A stretch of DNA of 64,000 nt from Orobanche coerulescens. Taxonomy: Eukaryota; Streptophyta; Magnoliopsida; Lamiales; Orobanchaceae. The stretch's first letter is position 1. Each line of letters starts with the position of its first letter. Shown piece by piece: positions 12,639 through 23,721 of the stretch. The stretch is taken from NCBI GenBank assembly GCA_033398695.1, contig CM065801.1:106633170-106697169 (forward strand), read 5' to 3'. The notes beneath the pieces are model-generated. The model made no database searches. It was not told the origin of the DNA and saw nothing but the letters and a program-made list of their open reading frames with translations. Both the position numbers and the translations under genes were made by a program.

Positions 12639-12840
12639 ATATGAATACCGTGGAACCGCACCAGAGGCTACGGAACCCTTAGGGGACCTATCGGCCCACC
12701 CCAAAGTGGTTCGTTCATATCATCAGTTATCAATACATGTATGAATACCGTGGAACCGGTTCGTTCATATCATGCCATCAATATATATATATATATATAT
12801 GAATACCGTGAAACCGGTTCGTTCATATCATGCCATCAAT
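12639..12840. repeat. Short direct repeats and (AT)n in the G1 LTR
   Basis: The phrase ATGAATACCGTGGAACCG begins at about 12640, 12742 and (with one change) 12799. The last two copies share the following GGTTCGTTCATATCATGCC. An (AT)n run of about 20 bp at 12780-12800 joins them. Confidence 0.8.
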
Positions 12841-13484
12841 ATAACTTACTTTCAAAATCGAGAACGTACAATCATAAATATATACTTGCCTTAATAAACG
12901 TTATCGAATACCCCGAAGAACACGATTCGACCGGGAAGCTTGAACCACGAAGAAGACAACGAACAGAAGGGTTCCGACTTGAGTTCTTCACAAGGATTTC
13001 GTCCCTAAGTCATATCAATGTTAAATCAACAATCGTACGATGAATAATAATCGTACAACGCACAAACCCCCCTCTTAGACCTTTTGTCGGACACCTTCAA
13101 GGCGTCGACTAAGAACTCAACCAAAACGACGAATCAATACAATCCAACCGTGGAATAACGATGGACATGATAGAATACACCTAAATAATCATCAATCCAT
13201 CACTAATCTAAATTACTACAGATTAAATGGATGAAATCAAACAAAATCCCCAATTTTCCAAAAACTAGTTTAGGAAAATCTAACCTTGATTCGGTCGATT
13301 GGAGGATGTTATGGGATGATCGGTCGACGTTAGAAACTCAAGAACTTCGTGGATGGATAGTTGAACAACATCTCTTCATGTTCTCCAAGCCCCAGCCGCG
13401 GAAAGGAAAAGAGAGGAATGAAAGAAATGGGTGTAAACCCGTCTGCTCGATCATATATATACTGCCCAGCATCCTGCCGACCAC

Positions 13485-13700
13485 TTACGGCCGTAACCGG
13501 GAGACCTTACGGCCGTAACCGGCATTTGTTAAAATCCGACCAGCGCTCGCCGATCGCTTACGGCCAGAAGCGGGGGCCTTACGGCGTAACTCGCACTTAC
13601 TGGCCGTACTGGCGAGTCCTTACGGCCGTAATCGCATTCGTCCGAACATCGCACAGCACCCTTACGGCCGTGGCGACAGCCCTTACGGCGTAACTCGGCG
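13485..13700 (-). promoter_or_regulatory. G1 LTR palindrome array, TTACGGCCGTAA
   Basis: Exact TTACGGCCGTAA occurs at 13485, 13507 and 13620. Decayed copies (TTACGGCCAGAA, TTACGGCGTAAC, TTACGGCCGTGG) lie at about 13557, 13584, 13660 and 13682. In LTR orientation the array sits just upstream of a TATATATA box at 13453-13461. Confidence 0.85.
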
Positions 13701-14218
13701 GTACTCGGCCGTGACTCGGTCGTGGCCACTCCGACGGCCCGGACGATCCCGAAACCCGAACCTGAATATAAATCGAAGGTACGGTTACGACGTACTCGCA
13801 AAGACGAATTCGAGCACCAAGAGAACACATGATTCCGACCGCCCGAAGGCTCGAAATTCGACAACGGAAGTAATTACCCCAAACTTTAGGAAATTACAAA
13901 AATGGCCCAAAACGTCCGAAATACACGATACACGATCGAAACACCAAACGAAAGCTCGCAACATGAATAATAACATTAAATGAACTTACGAGAAACTCGA
14001 AACAACAGTTTCGGACGAGATTCGCAAGAATCGAACGCAAGTACGAAAAAGCCGCTTAAGAACACGGAACTCAACAAACCGATACCGAAACGAACTCGGA
14101 TGACAAAAAGTGCAGAATAAAATATTCCCAGAATGACGAAACGGTCCTAAGCGAGTCGTCGAAACAGACCTCCGCCGAAAAATGAAAATTACCGGAAATC
14201 AAAATTGCGGATATTACA

Positions 14219-16463
14219 AGCCCAGCCCAGCAGCCCCGGCAGCCCCGAGCTGCCGGGTCCGGCCAATTTTTCGGCTCATTTTTTTCAACTCGAATCAAAA
14301 AATAATATTTTTCTAATTTTTATATTACACAATTAAATCAGTTTTTCAAAAGAAAAATAGATTTATATTGTAACATAAAATCATGAAAAATAATTTTTAG
14401 ATGAACAATTAAACATCAACAATTAAAACGATTATGATTCTAAATCATAAAAAATAATCAAGAATTACAAATGCAAATATCGAATATACGATCGCATAGA
14501 CCTCGCTCCGATACCACTGTTGGGATTCGGTGATTAAAAACCAAATTATGCAGCGAAAAAAAAAAACGGTCCAACCGGATAAAACCAAACTCCAAAAATG
14601 GACAGATCAAGCATCATATAAACGAATATAAATAACGAGGAAGAAAATCAAAGAATACTTACCCTCGTAGTCCTTTGATAATATAATCTTCAAAGGAAAA
14701 AACCCGAGCTAGCCTTTTCTCGATCACCGACACGAACACGAATCTAATTCATTGTAGCTTGTTGAATGATCCAACACCGAAAATGCCAAATGTATCTATG
14801 TTATCACGCATCGGATATTGATCAGAAAAATAAAATATCAATTTGTTCTCAAAGAACACGGCTAGGAATTGATACGGTATTTTTCTTCTCTTCTTCCTTT
14901 TCTTTCTCTCAAAGATGAACAAGAAATTGAAAGAAAAATTTTCTCCCTCTCACCAATATGTTCTCACGGCTGATGTTATGTGTCTGTGTGTGTTTACTTC
15001 ACAAGTCATATTCAAAACAAAGACCAACACATCATTTTATAGAACTAATGAGATAATATTATGAGATATGGAATCTAATCCCAAGTCTTCATCATTTGCC
15101 ATATAAAATACACCTCACATGTTAGAAAGTAACATGGAAGGTGTGGAGAAGGTGAGGGGGGCGGCCCACTTGGTATTAGGTGAGAAAACGAGCCGAGCCA
15201 CTCGGTTCGTGTACCGGACGTTCACGTGTCTAGTCCGTTAAATACACTTCGTTTGATCCCAAATGTATTTATACTTAATTAATTAAACCAATTAATTAAT
15301 TTTATCAAATACAAAATTATAATAATATATTTCCAAGAAATAATTATTTATGAATTAAATTAATTACACGATAATTAATTTCAGTTCACTAGACCACATG
15401 ATTTATCAAATAAATAAAATTAGATATCTAATATCCAATATTAATGAAGAGATAATAAATACATATTTATCCATCAAATATCCTTGTGCGCGACTCCTTA
15501 GGTACGTCTTAGTCGGCAATGGGAGGAACCAAGGAGTACGGGTAACACTTAGCCAGTATAGTGCTTCGTACCGTAACCCAACTAAGAACGAATGATCGGA
15601 TCATCCCAAAACCATTATGTCGTGAGTACCATATACGTATAAATCCTTCAATCATATGTCCCGGTCAAGTATTAGGGTCACGGTAAAGTCAAACCCTACT
15701 GTAACTTGACTCTATGCTTTCTGTTAATGCAAACTGAGATCATCGAGCTCTCGTGTATCAAATACAACTAGCTCTAAATGCTTTGGCCAAAGACTTATAA
15801 TCTCATTTGCCATTAACCGCATAGGACATTTACCTGATCACTTACAGGAGAAAGAATTCTATCTTGGTATTCAGTAGAGACTGCTACTTGCCCACTAAGT
15901 TGCATTTCGAGGTTGACCCCACCCACCGGCGATTGGATCAAACTACTCTAATGACTGGCTCAATATCACAAGCACATCTCCTACTGAAACCTCAAGTCAA
16001 AGGTCCACGTATACCTATCACAACCTTTCGATCCAGTCATTGACAAATCCTAAGTGATATCCATGTGACCGAATCTAGGTGAGTCATGTTCGAGTACACT
16101 AATCTCATTAGCATACCTATAACGTGTGCTCGCACTAACTCTTAGTGAATACCGGCACTCTACATGTCAAAGTACACGTTATACAAGTCTTGTCTAAACT
16201 TATTGCCCAGTTAAGTTTTATCGACTTGCGAACGAGTTAAGCATTCGAGCTCTAAACACTTCCAGTGCCCATCTCCTTATCTTCATAAGGAGTAGAATGT
16301 TTGCTCTCAAATGCAAGGACTGTTATTCTATATACCAAATCACAATGCCAGTGATATACAATAATATAGAAATAATTATTGCCTTATTAAATATTCATAA
16401 TTACAATACAAATACTCTCACTCTCTCATCCTCTGAGTGGCATTCGAGGGCATATCCCAAACA
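14219..16463 (-). mobile_element. C2: Ty1/copia 5' LTR, PBS and start of leader
   Basis: On the minus strand the LTR runs from TGTTTGGGATATGCCC at 16463 to CGAATCCCAACA at 14518 (1946 bp). An intact PBS TGGTATCGGAGC (14516-14505) and about 285 bp of leader follow. The leader is cut at 14218 by the G1 LTR. It ends in a GC-rich patch (GGCAGCCCCGAGCTGCCGGG) like the islands in C1 and C4. No coding part is present; it should lie left of the G1 insertion. Confidence 0.88.
14505..14516 (-). other. C2 primer binding site
   Basis: The minus strand reads TGGTATCGGAGC one base after the LTR. It is nearly the standard plant tRNA-Met PBS and identical to that of C4. Confidence 0.9.
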
Positions 16464-17189
16464 GTTAAAACACCCAAAAATCGCCCACCAATCGCCCAAG
16501 GAGGAGAGGAAGAAGGAAAGTGGTGAAATGAGTTTGTTCTCCACAACAAACGCAGATATAAAAAAAATATGTACTGTGTGCCGCGGCACGGGCAGTGTGT
16601 GCCGCGGCATAGGGCCAAAAGTCTGCCCAGGTGCTCGGCAGTGTACTGCGGCCTGGCCGGCAGGAGTCGCGGCCCCCGGTACAGACGGGTCAGCCACAAA
16701 TTGCAAAATGTGTGTGCCGCGGCGCACACTCCCTTGTGCCGCGGCGCACACTCCCTTGTGCCGCGGCGCACACCACTCGGGTCAAAAAATGACGAAAAAC
16801 AACCCGGAAAGAGAATAAAAGCAATAGGATTCAATATTTGGCAATAATAACACAAAATGGAAGTGCGGAAACCCCAAAACGGTGGTTCCAAGCAATGATT
16901 ACAAGGGTTCGCCCAACAATAGCACGATTTGAACAAGGAGGAGATTTGAAATGACATGAACTCCAATGTCAACATCGACTAATGAATCAATTGCAACAAT
17001 CAAGATAATATTCTTGTCTCGATTTCCTAGGAAGGTTGAAACAATGAACAATATCGATACACGACTCAAAGTTACTCCGAACGGTGAACACGAATGAATG
17101 AATGTAGATGATGAATGATTATTAATAAGTGAAAATTACTGAGTGACAATTACTGAATGATAATGACTGAATTACAACCGGGTATTACA
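16464..17189 (-). repeat. G2': gypsy LTR fragment cut by C2
   Basis: The minus strand begins TGTAATACCCGGTTGTAATTC at 17189. The first 100 bp (TCAGTAATTGTCACTCAGTAA and related phrases) match the start of the G2 LTRs. The following sequence differs and carries another palindrome array, so this is a sister subfamily. It is interrupted at 16464 by C2. Open frames through the array are compositional artefacts. Confidence 0.8.
16578..16772 (-). promoter_or_regulatory. G2' palindrome array, GTGCCGCGGC
   Basis: GTGCCGCGGCAC (a perfect palindrome) lies at 16578 and GTGCCGCGGCAT at 16599. Three near-tandem copies of TGTGCCGCGGCGCACA follow between 16713 and 16772 at 22-bp spacing. A TATA-like ATATC stretch lies at 16556-16561, about 17 bp beyond the array in LTR orientation. 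Confidence 0.8.
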
Positions 17190-18152
17190 GAATGAATCGA
17201 GCTTATTCTCTCATTATGAATATTAGATATTGGATATCTGATTAATTGGGACATTGGATGTCTAAATTGATTTATTGGATAAATTAATTTACGGCCAAAT
17301 GAATTAAATAAATTACTGGGTGATTAATTTAATTCATAAATATAATTATTTCTTGGAGAAATTAATTATGTTGTTATGTATTTGATATGATTAATTAATT
17401 AGATTAATTAATTAATATAAATACATTGGAACGGAATCAGAGTTTATCTGTTTGGACTCACGGAAGTCCGAAACGAACCAAACTCATATTCCCCTTCTAG
17501 ATGGCCGCCCCCTTCACCTAACCCCTCTTGGTCTTTGTCTCCATTTTATAATGGAAGACAAAAGACTTTAAGAGATATGGTATCTCTTATTATATTAAAA
17601 AGGGGATTTGATGTGTTGGGATGAAGAATAAATTGAAGAACTCTTGACACTCACTGTGTGTCATTTTTTATCCGTGAAAGAGAATAGAGATAGGACAATC
17701 GCTCTTGGTCTTCTTCACCATTATTATTCTTCATTCATTTTCTACCTAATTTTCTTAGAGATAAATTGTGAGAAAAATATTGAGAGATATAAATTATACA
17801 CTTAGAGTGTTATAATCAAAAGCTTCATCATCAAGCTCTAGCTGTATCCTTAGAGGATAGCAAGGTGATAGTCATCCCGTTCGTTTCTCCGGCGCGTGGC
17901 AAGTAGAGACGCGGTATTTTCGGCGTTGGATCATCCAAGAGCTTGGAGCACTTTGGATCGTAGCTTGGGGAATAGCTCAAGAGAAGAACACCATATAATC
18001 AACGAACTACGAGGGTATGATTTCGAATCTTCTTTTGTTTATTTTATATTCGTATATGCGTAGCTCGATCGATCCTCATAGGGATTCAGATCGAATTAAT
18101 TTTCGTTTTACCGCTTCCGTTGGGCCATCGTTTTAGACACCGAATCCCAACA
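17190..18152 (+). repeat. C3: copia LTR, 3' half only
   Basis: This plus-strand sequence matches the inner half of the C1 LTR (CAGAATGAAT...CTCTCATTATGAATATTAG, then TTGGAACGGAATCAGAGTTTATC). It ends CACCGAATCCCAACA at 18152. No PBS follows, so this is a 3' LTR or solo LTR. Its 5' half is replaced by G2' at 17190. The next five bases, ACGTA, are the expected target-duplication half. Confidence 0.88.
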
Positions 18153-19742
18153 ACGTATTCGCCGAACAAGCACACAAACAACGCGAAATCCTCTGTAAAT
18201 GATTACGGTTTATTACATTCACTAAATGTGATCATAAGTCTTTCAACCAACGAAGTTAACACACATAGGCCAAAAACACACTTATTCACGAAGCATCTAA
18301 GTTATCGTTGAAAGACAACATTTATCGAGAACATACCGATACTTTTTAACATTCATTAAACCTCCGGAATTTAGATAAAATCATTAACCAATAATTATAC
18401 CTATGAAACATGAAACGTATGGGAAAGATACTTGCCTCGAAATCGGCACACAAGTATTCCGATGAACACGGCTCAACCGGGAAGCTTCAAAACGCTCGAT
18501 GCTATCGAAAAGGAAGATGACGATGAACGGAAGGGCTCAACACGGGTTCCTCACAATAAACTCGACCCTAACATCATATAATTAATAAATCAACGATCAT
18601 ATGAGGAAGAATAATCGTAGAGCATCTGAAAACCCCTCTATGACATTCTACCGGACACCTTCAAGGTGTCGATTAAGAACTCAACCAAAACGATGAATAT
18701 ATACGATCCGACCATGGAATAACAAGGGAAAAGATATAATACATCTAAATAATCATCAACACATCACAATCCGAAGTTAAATCGGATTAAACGGACGAAA
18801 TCATACAAAATACCCATATTCCCCAAAACTAGATTTCTAGAAAATCTGACCTGATTCGCTCGATCAAAGGATGTTATAGGATGGAAAATCAATGATATGG
18901 ACTCCAATACTTCATGTATTCATTGCCTAACAACATGCCTCCATGTTCATGAAACCTCCAGCCGCGGACGGGAAGGAAACGAGTGAGAAAATGGGTGAAT
19001 AACCCGCCTGCTGGGCCTTATATAGGCAGCCTGCCGGCCGCCTTACGTACGTAATCGGCCATGGCTTACGGCCGTAACCGGCCATGGCCGAGCCTTCTGC
19101 CCAAAAATGCCGGCAGCGTTACGTACGTAACCGGCCAAGGCTTATGCACGTAACCGGCCTTACGGCTGTAACAGTCGGGACCTTACGGCCGTAACTTGGC
19201 CAGGGGTGGCCTGGCCCCAAAATGCCCGGCCATGACTCGGCCGGGGCCAACTCCGACGGCCCGGATGACCCCGAAACCCAAACCTGAATACGAATTGAAG
19301 ATACGGTTACGAACTATTCGCAAAGAAGAATTCAAGCACTAAGAAAACACACAATTCCGACCACCCGAAGGCTCGAAATTCGACAACAAAAAGTAATTAC
19401 CCCAAACTTTGGAAAATTACGAAAATGGCCCAAAACGTCTGAAATACACGATACACGATCGAAACACCAAGCCAAAGCTCGCAACATGAATAATAACATT
19501 AAATGAACTTACGAGAAACTCGAAACAACAGTTTTAGATGAGATTCGCAAAAATCGAACTCAAGTGCGGAAAAACCGCTTAAGAACACGGAACTCAACAA
19601 AACAATACCGAAACGAACTCGGATGACAAAAAGTGCAGAATTAGATACTCTCGGAATGACGAAACAATCACGAGCGAGTCGTCAAAACAGGCTCCCGACG
19701 AAAAAAAGAAAATCACCGAAATCCGAAATTGCGGATATTACA
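18153..19742 (-). repeat. G1b: second G1-type gypsy LTR, cut by C3
   Basis: On the minus strand this starts TGTAATATCCGC at 19742 and matches G1 through its outer 1.3 kb. Shared phrases include GACCGGGAAGCTT, the CGGCCCGGA region and the GAGTCGTC end. It is truncated at 18153 by C3. A TATATAA box lies at 19018-19024 on the minus strand. It was itself inserted in a copia LTR, of which 19743-19770 is a scrap. Confidence 0.83.
19043..19194 (-). promoter_or_regulatory. G1b palindrome array mixing two cores
   Basis: TTACGTACGTAA lies at 19043 and 19119, TTACGGCCGTAA at 19066 and 19183, and decayed forms at 19142 (TTATGCACGTAA) and 19160 (TTACGGCTGTAA). The TTACG and CGTAA arms are kept while the central two bases are either TA or GC. 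The TATA box is 19 bp away on the promoter side. Confidence 0.85.
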
Positions 19743-19770
19743 ATGATTTCCATGCATGTGTTGTAGTTGT
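19743..19770 (+). repeat. Scrap of copia LTR between two insertions
   Basis: The 28 bp starting ATGATTTCCATGCATGTG match 42243-42272 inside the C4 3' LTR, apart from a missing TG. They are what remains between the G1b and T-A insertions. Confidence 0.6.
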
Positions 19771-21033
19771 TGTTGTGTCGAGATTTACACTTTCCGACTG
19801 GCGATCGCCTCGGAGATCGGGCGACCTAGCCCGCTGAAAGGCGGAGGCAGAAGCTGGCCCAGCGACCAGGCGGCCTAGCCTTAGCCCCGCAGACAGCATG
19901 AATCGGCCAACCGAAGGTCCCAGGACAAGTCCCGGTGCCGGGCGATCGACATCCAATACGATCATCTCTCGGCGCCTAGCGACCGACTTCTGGCGACCGA
20001 CTTATGAACGATCATCTCTCGGCGCTTTGTCGACCAACCCTTGGTGACCGACCAGTGCCGACCCTCAGTGACTGGCCGAGGATGACCCTCGGTGACCAGC
20101 TAGAGACGACCGCTTCATGACGATCAGGGCCGATGGCCATCCAGTCGGCAAAGGCCGAGCCACAGGACAGCACCCACGTGCAGATCCACAAAAGGCGCTG
20201 ACAGACCTATCACCTACCTCACCTACCAACAGGGCCGCAGACCTGCAAAAGGAGCTGACGGACAAGACTGGTGACCACAGCCTGTCACCTACCTCGCCTA
20301 CTGACAAGTCCGCCGAAAGTAACAAAGTGGGACCACCTGTGACAGTACTTCCGGACGCGTGCTGGCTCCTCATTGGACCGCACAGCTGGGTGCCGGCTGT
20401 AGCCTTGGACTTTTGGCAGACTGACCACGTGACCTTTAGGACGATCGCCCCATTGTATTAATGGCCGAAAGACGATCGCCCGCTAGGAGACAAGGCCCCT
20501 CATCCCCTATATAAAGAAGGCAGCCTGCACTTGGACTCTCTCTAGCATTCTCGCATTTTCACGCACCATATAGAAGCAAAATACCCAGCACTTGGCTATC
20601 TCCAACTCTTGGCAACAGCTATCATTCGGTCTTTCTTCTCCCGGCCTCTCTCATCACGCAGTCGATCGGCGGGGACGAAGAACACCGAGCTTCGCTCAAG
20701 AGCCGGATTAACAGAGTCTTTTTACACTCATTGTATCTAGATTTCTCACATTAATAATTGTATCCACGAATATTTGTATTAATAACATCTCGCGAGAGCA
20801 TTCAAGCCCGGGCCTAACAAACCCGGCAAATCTCGTATTATTTATCTTCTCTCGGAAGTGCTCCCGCAATTGTTGTTTGTTGTTCGTCTCCAGCAGTACT
20901 TAATCTTCGGATAGATATTTTGGGCAACAACAATTGGCGCTCGAGGAAGGGGATCTAACCCTCAATTTTTATTCCTACCGTCTCGAAGAACACTCACTGT
21001 TCTCGGGGCAGATACTTGAAGTGACACTTACTG
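19771..21033 (+). mobile_element. T-A: T-family (Tat/Retand-like) LTR, PBS and leader stub
   Basis: The LTR runs TGTTGTGTCGAG (19771) to GGGCAACAACA (20932), 1162 bp. A PBS beginning TGGCGCTCGAGGAAGGG at 20935 follows, then a leader to 21033 with the same TCTCGAAGAACACTCACTG phrase found in T1. The PBS class differs from the tRNA-Met type of the neighbours. The rest of the element is replaced by the G2 insertion. A TATATAAA box is at 20508-20515. Confidence 0.85.
20423..20515 (+). promoter_or_regulatory. T-A LTR core promoter with GACGATCGCCC repeats
   Basis: Two GACGATCGCCC copies (about 20439 and 20471) lie directly upstream of TATATAAA at 20508-20515. T1 has the same arrangement with a full GGCGATCGCC palindrome. 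Confidence 0.75.
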
Positions 21034-23686
21034 TGTAACACCCCAAACTAGGCGGATATTACAGTGTTGTGGACCCCCGACTGGGACCCACCAGGCGAAT
21101 GAAAACGGATGAATTACACAGAGTAAATGTAGTACCGAACCACATTACAACATCGATTACTCCGATTAGGAGTTTCATACAACACACCCAGGATAAAATA
21201 GAATACATGTGTATTTTATGTGACGATAAAATACACAACACTTAATGAAATGAGTATTCAAACGGAATGTCTGCAGCGGAATAAATAAAGGAAACATAAA
21301 TGACTGAATAAATGACTGAACAGACTGGGGGCCCTTTCTAGTATCATTGGGACTCCTCGCCGTCAACGTGCTCTCCCTGTGCCTTTGCCTTGCCCTGACC
21401 TGAGAAACAAATATCCCCAAACGTGGTCAGTTATACAGAACAACAATCCTCCAGAGTTGAATAAACATAATCATATAAATATGTAGTATAAACCACAAGT
21501 TCGATTAAAATGAAGCAGTTAGATTATAACCCAATCTTGTTGAAAACATATGCAATCAAACATGCTGTATGAATCAACTAATAGTACGGCTCAAAGGGTG
21601 GCGCCACACTACGCCCGGGATGGAAATGTGTCCGTGCACAAGCCACCAACGAGTATCGATCGAATACCGGCGTGGTCTTGTACCTAATCAATCTCACGAA
21701 GCAATCGACTCGTGTGCACAGTCCAATGTGAGGCCAACAACCAACACACGACATAAATGTGCCCGACATGAAAATCCTACACATACCAACCGGCACGCCA
21801 GTATGACCCGGAATGCCACGATATAAGAAAAGTGACATCGGAAACGAATAATGACTCACCGAGATAAAATGATAGTGAAATGAATGATAGCTCAACAAAA
21901 TGATTGGAACCGTCGTTCCTTGTGACTGAAGTGATTAATTGACAATGACAAGTTTTAATACGGTTAACACAATGATGAATGGGTTACGATTATGAATGAA
22001 CAACAACAAAAGGAAATGAATATCCTTATAACTGAGTAAGAATCAACTTACACAATACCGGTGACAATTATCCTTCCACGAACAACGTTCTAATTGAGAT
22101 ATCGGTCGCTCGAACAACCTTGAATTATACAATAACCAACAACTCGTTCAATAGACGAAACAAACACGAATATAACGAACTCAAAACGTCGATACGATTA
22201 AACTAAGTTCATTGGGGCATTATATCGAATACGTTGTGGCCAAACTCTGGTTGTTTACAATCAAATCTCAATAAGCCACTATCAATTCCCCCAAGAAGTG
22301 TTTCAAACCAACAAACATCTTCCGAATGATCAATAATCCAAAATGAATATCCGAAAACGTGATTATAACGACAATTAATCGAAAACCCCCAATTTCAACT
22401 CGATAATCAAAGTGTTCTTGAATAATCCTTCAATAATCCAATGACTCCTTATACAAACTCATAATCATATACATATCCCTTCATATAACATGATTATAAT
22501 GTCCAAAACATCATATCTCAACATAGAATCGAAATCCAAGGTGTTGAAGAAATTACCTCTTGAAGATCCAATCACTTCGATCCGAAGAACACGAGTTTAA
22601 ACGAGTATCCAAGCTTCCCAAATGAATGAAGATGATGAAAATTACACACTCAAGTGATTGATGATTGCAAAATCTCTCTCTCAACCCTCTCTCTCGGATG
22701 AAGATGGAAAAATGAAGAAGTGAGGAAAAATGACCCGGCCAAGTCCTTAAATACTGCCGGAAGTTACGGCCGTAACTCGGCCCTCTTACGGCCGTAACTT
22801 TCCAAGTCAACGGCCTTACGGCCGTAACCGGCCAACTCGTACGGCCGTAACTCGGCTTCGTCCGAAAGCGTGCCGACAGACTTACGGCCGTAACCGCTCC
22901 TCAGTTACGGGTGTAGCCCGCCTTCGTCAAAAACACCCGTCGACATCCTTACGGCCGTACCGCACACCTTACGGCCGTAACTCGGATGATACAGCCGTAT
23001 CCGGCCAACCTTAGGGGCGTAACCCGCCTTCGTCAAAAAATGGCCAGACATCCTGCCTGCAGCGTACGGCCGTATCCGGCCAGCCTTACGGCCGTACCTG
23101 CCTCGACTTACGGCCGTATGCCGCAACCCTTACGGCCGTAAGTCACCCTTGGTCGACAACACCCAAAATTTACGAACACCACTTACGGCCGTATCCAACC
23201 CACCTTACGGCCGTAACTCACCTTCGGACAAAATGCCTGGGCAGCCTGCTGGACCACTTACGGCCGTAACCGGCCAGCCTTACGGCCGTATCCGCTGAGC
23301 TTACGGCCGTATCCCAGAACCTTACGGCCGTAACTCAATGCTGGCCAAGGTGGATTAATCCGATAACTCCGATTCCTCGATACGACTGATGAATGATCCG
23401 ACATACCATATGAATGTGGAAGTGAACAAGTCTAACACGAGCCAAAGATGATACTCCCAGTACAAGGCTATAAATCACAATGAAAATGATAATACTCCCG
23501 TCTTGATCTAAAAACGGAGATAAAATGACGATCGGTAACTGATATACGATTACAACATGCCAACATTGAACGCAAATGAGTGATTCATGAATGATGAGTG
23601 ATTATTAATGAGTGAGAATTACTGAGTGACAATTACAGACTAATAATTACTGAATGAAAATGAATGAATTACAACCGGGTATTACA
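21034..23686 (-). repeat. G2 terminal (3') LTR
   Basis: On the minus strand this runs from TGTAATACCCGG (23686), right after the PPT, to GGGGTGTTACA (21034), 2653 bp. It matches 28935-31598 nearly throughout. A TATTTAA box candidate lies at 22747-22753 (minus strand), 11 bp downstream of the palindrome array. Confidence 0.93.
22765..23332 (-). promoter_or_regulatory. G2 LTR palindrome array, 17 x TACGGCCGTA
   Basis: I count 17 exact TACGGCCGTA in 568 bp plus three decayed copies (about 22905, 22990 and 23013). Flanks are usually T before and A or T after. Spacers of 10-50 bp are themselves partly repetitive (CCGGCCA, CTTCGTCAAAAA). The array ends 11 bp upstream of the TATTTAA box in LTR orientation. 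Confidence 0.95.
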
Positions 23687-23721
23687 TACTCCCCCCCTTA
23701 AAAAGAGTTTCGTCCCCGAAA
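23687..23721 (-). other. G2 polypurine tract and 3' hairpin
   Basis: After the pol stop the minus strand reads AGTTTCGGGGACGAAACT, an inverted repeat, then TTTTTAAGGGGGGGAGTA directly before the LTR. This arrangement is typical of plant chromovirus 3' ends and recurs at 31599-31630 and 11559-11600. Confidence 0.9.

Larger units (their letters stand above)
12090..14218 (-). repeat. G1: Ty3/gypsy LTR
   Basis: This 2129-bp LTR reads TGTAATATCCGC...GGGTGTTACA on the minus strand and is followed by a good PBS, so it is a 5' LTR. It matches G1b (18153-19742) from about 12880 to its outer end. It differs from the G0 LTR, so G0 and G1 are not the two ends of one simple element. A TATATATA box (13453-13461) lies downstream of the palindrome array. 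The outer end cuts the C2 leader. Confidence 0.85.

Noticed and set aside
12779..12802. (AT)n as a functional element
   Set aside because: It is an ordinary microsatellite in the LTR.
13231..13983. Several open frames around the G1 array
   Set aside because: All lie within an LTR with array-driven composition and none has recognisable motifs.
14071..14298. 75-codon minus frame across the G1/C2 border
   Set aside because: It spans a transposon junction and has no motif.
16297..16975. Overlapping open frames of 92-185 codons on both strands
   Set aside because: They are created by the GC-rich palindrome array and LTR composition. They overlap each other in several frames and show no protein motif.
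20065..20461. Open frames in the T-family LTR, also at 34882-35272
   Set aside because: They are opposite-strand frames of a GC-rich LTR repeated in both copies, with no homology and no context for a gene.
22765..23332. Possible CRISPR array
   Set aside because: Repeats are 10-12 bp palindromes with irregular spacing inside a plant LTR, with no cas genes and a eukaryotic setting.
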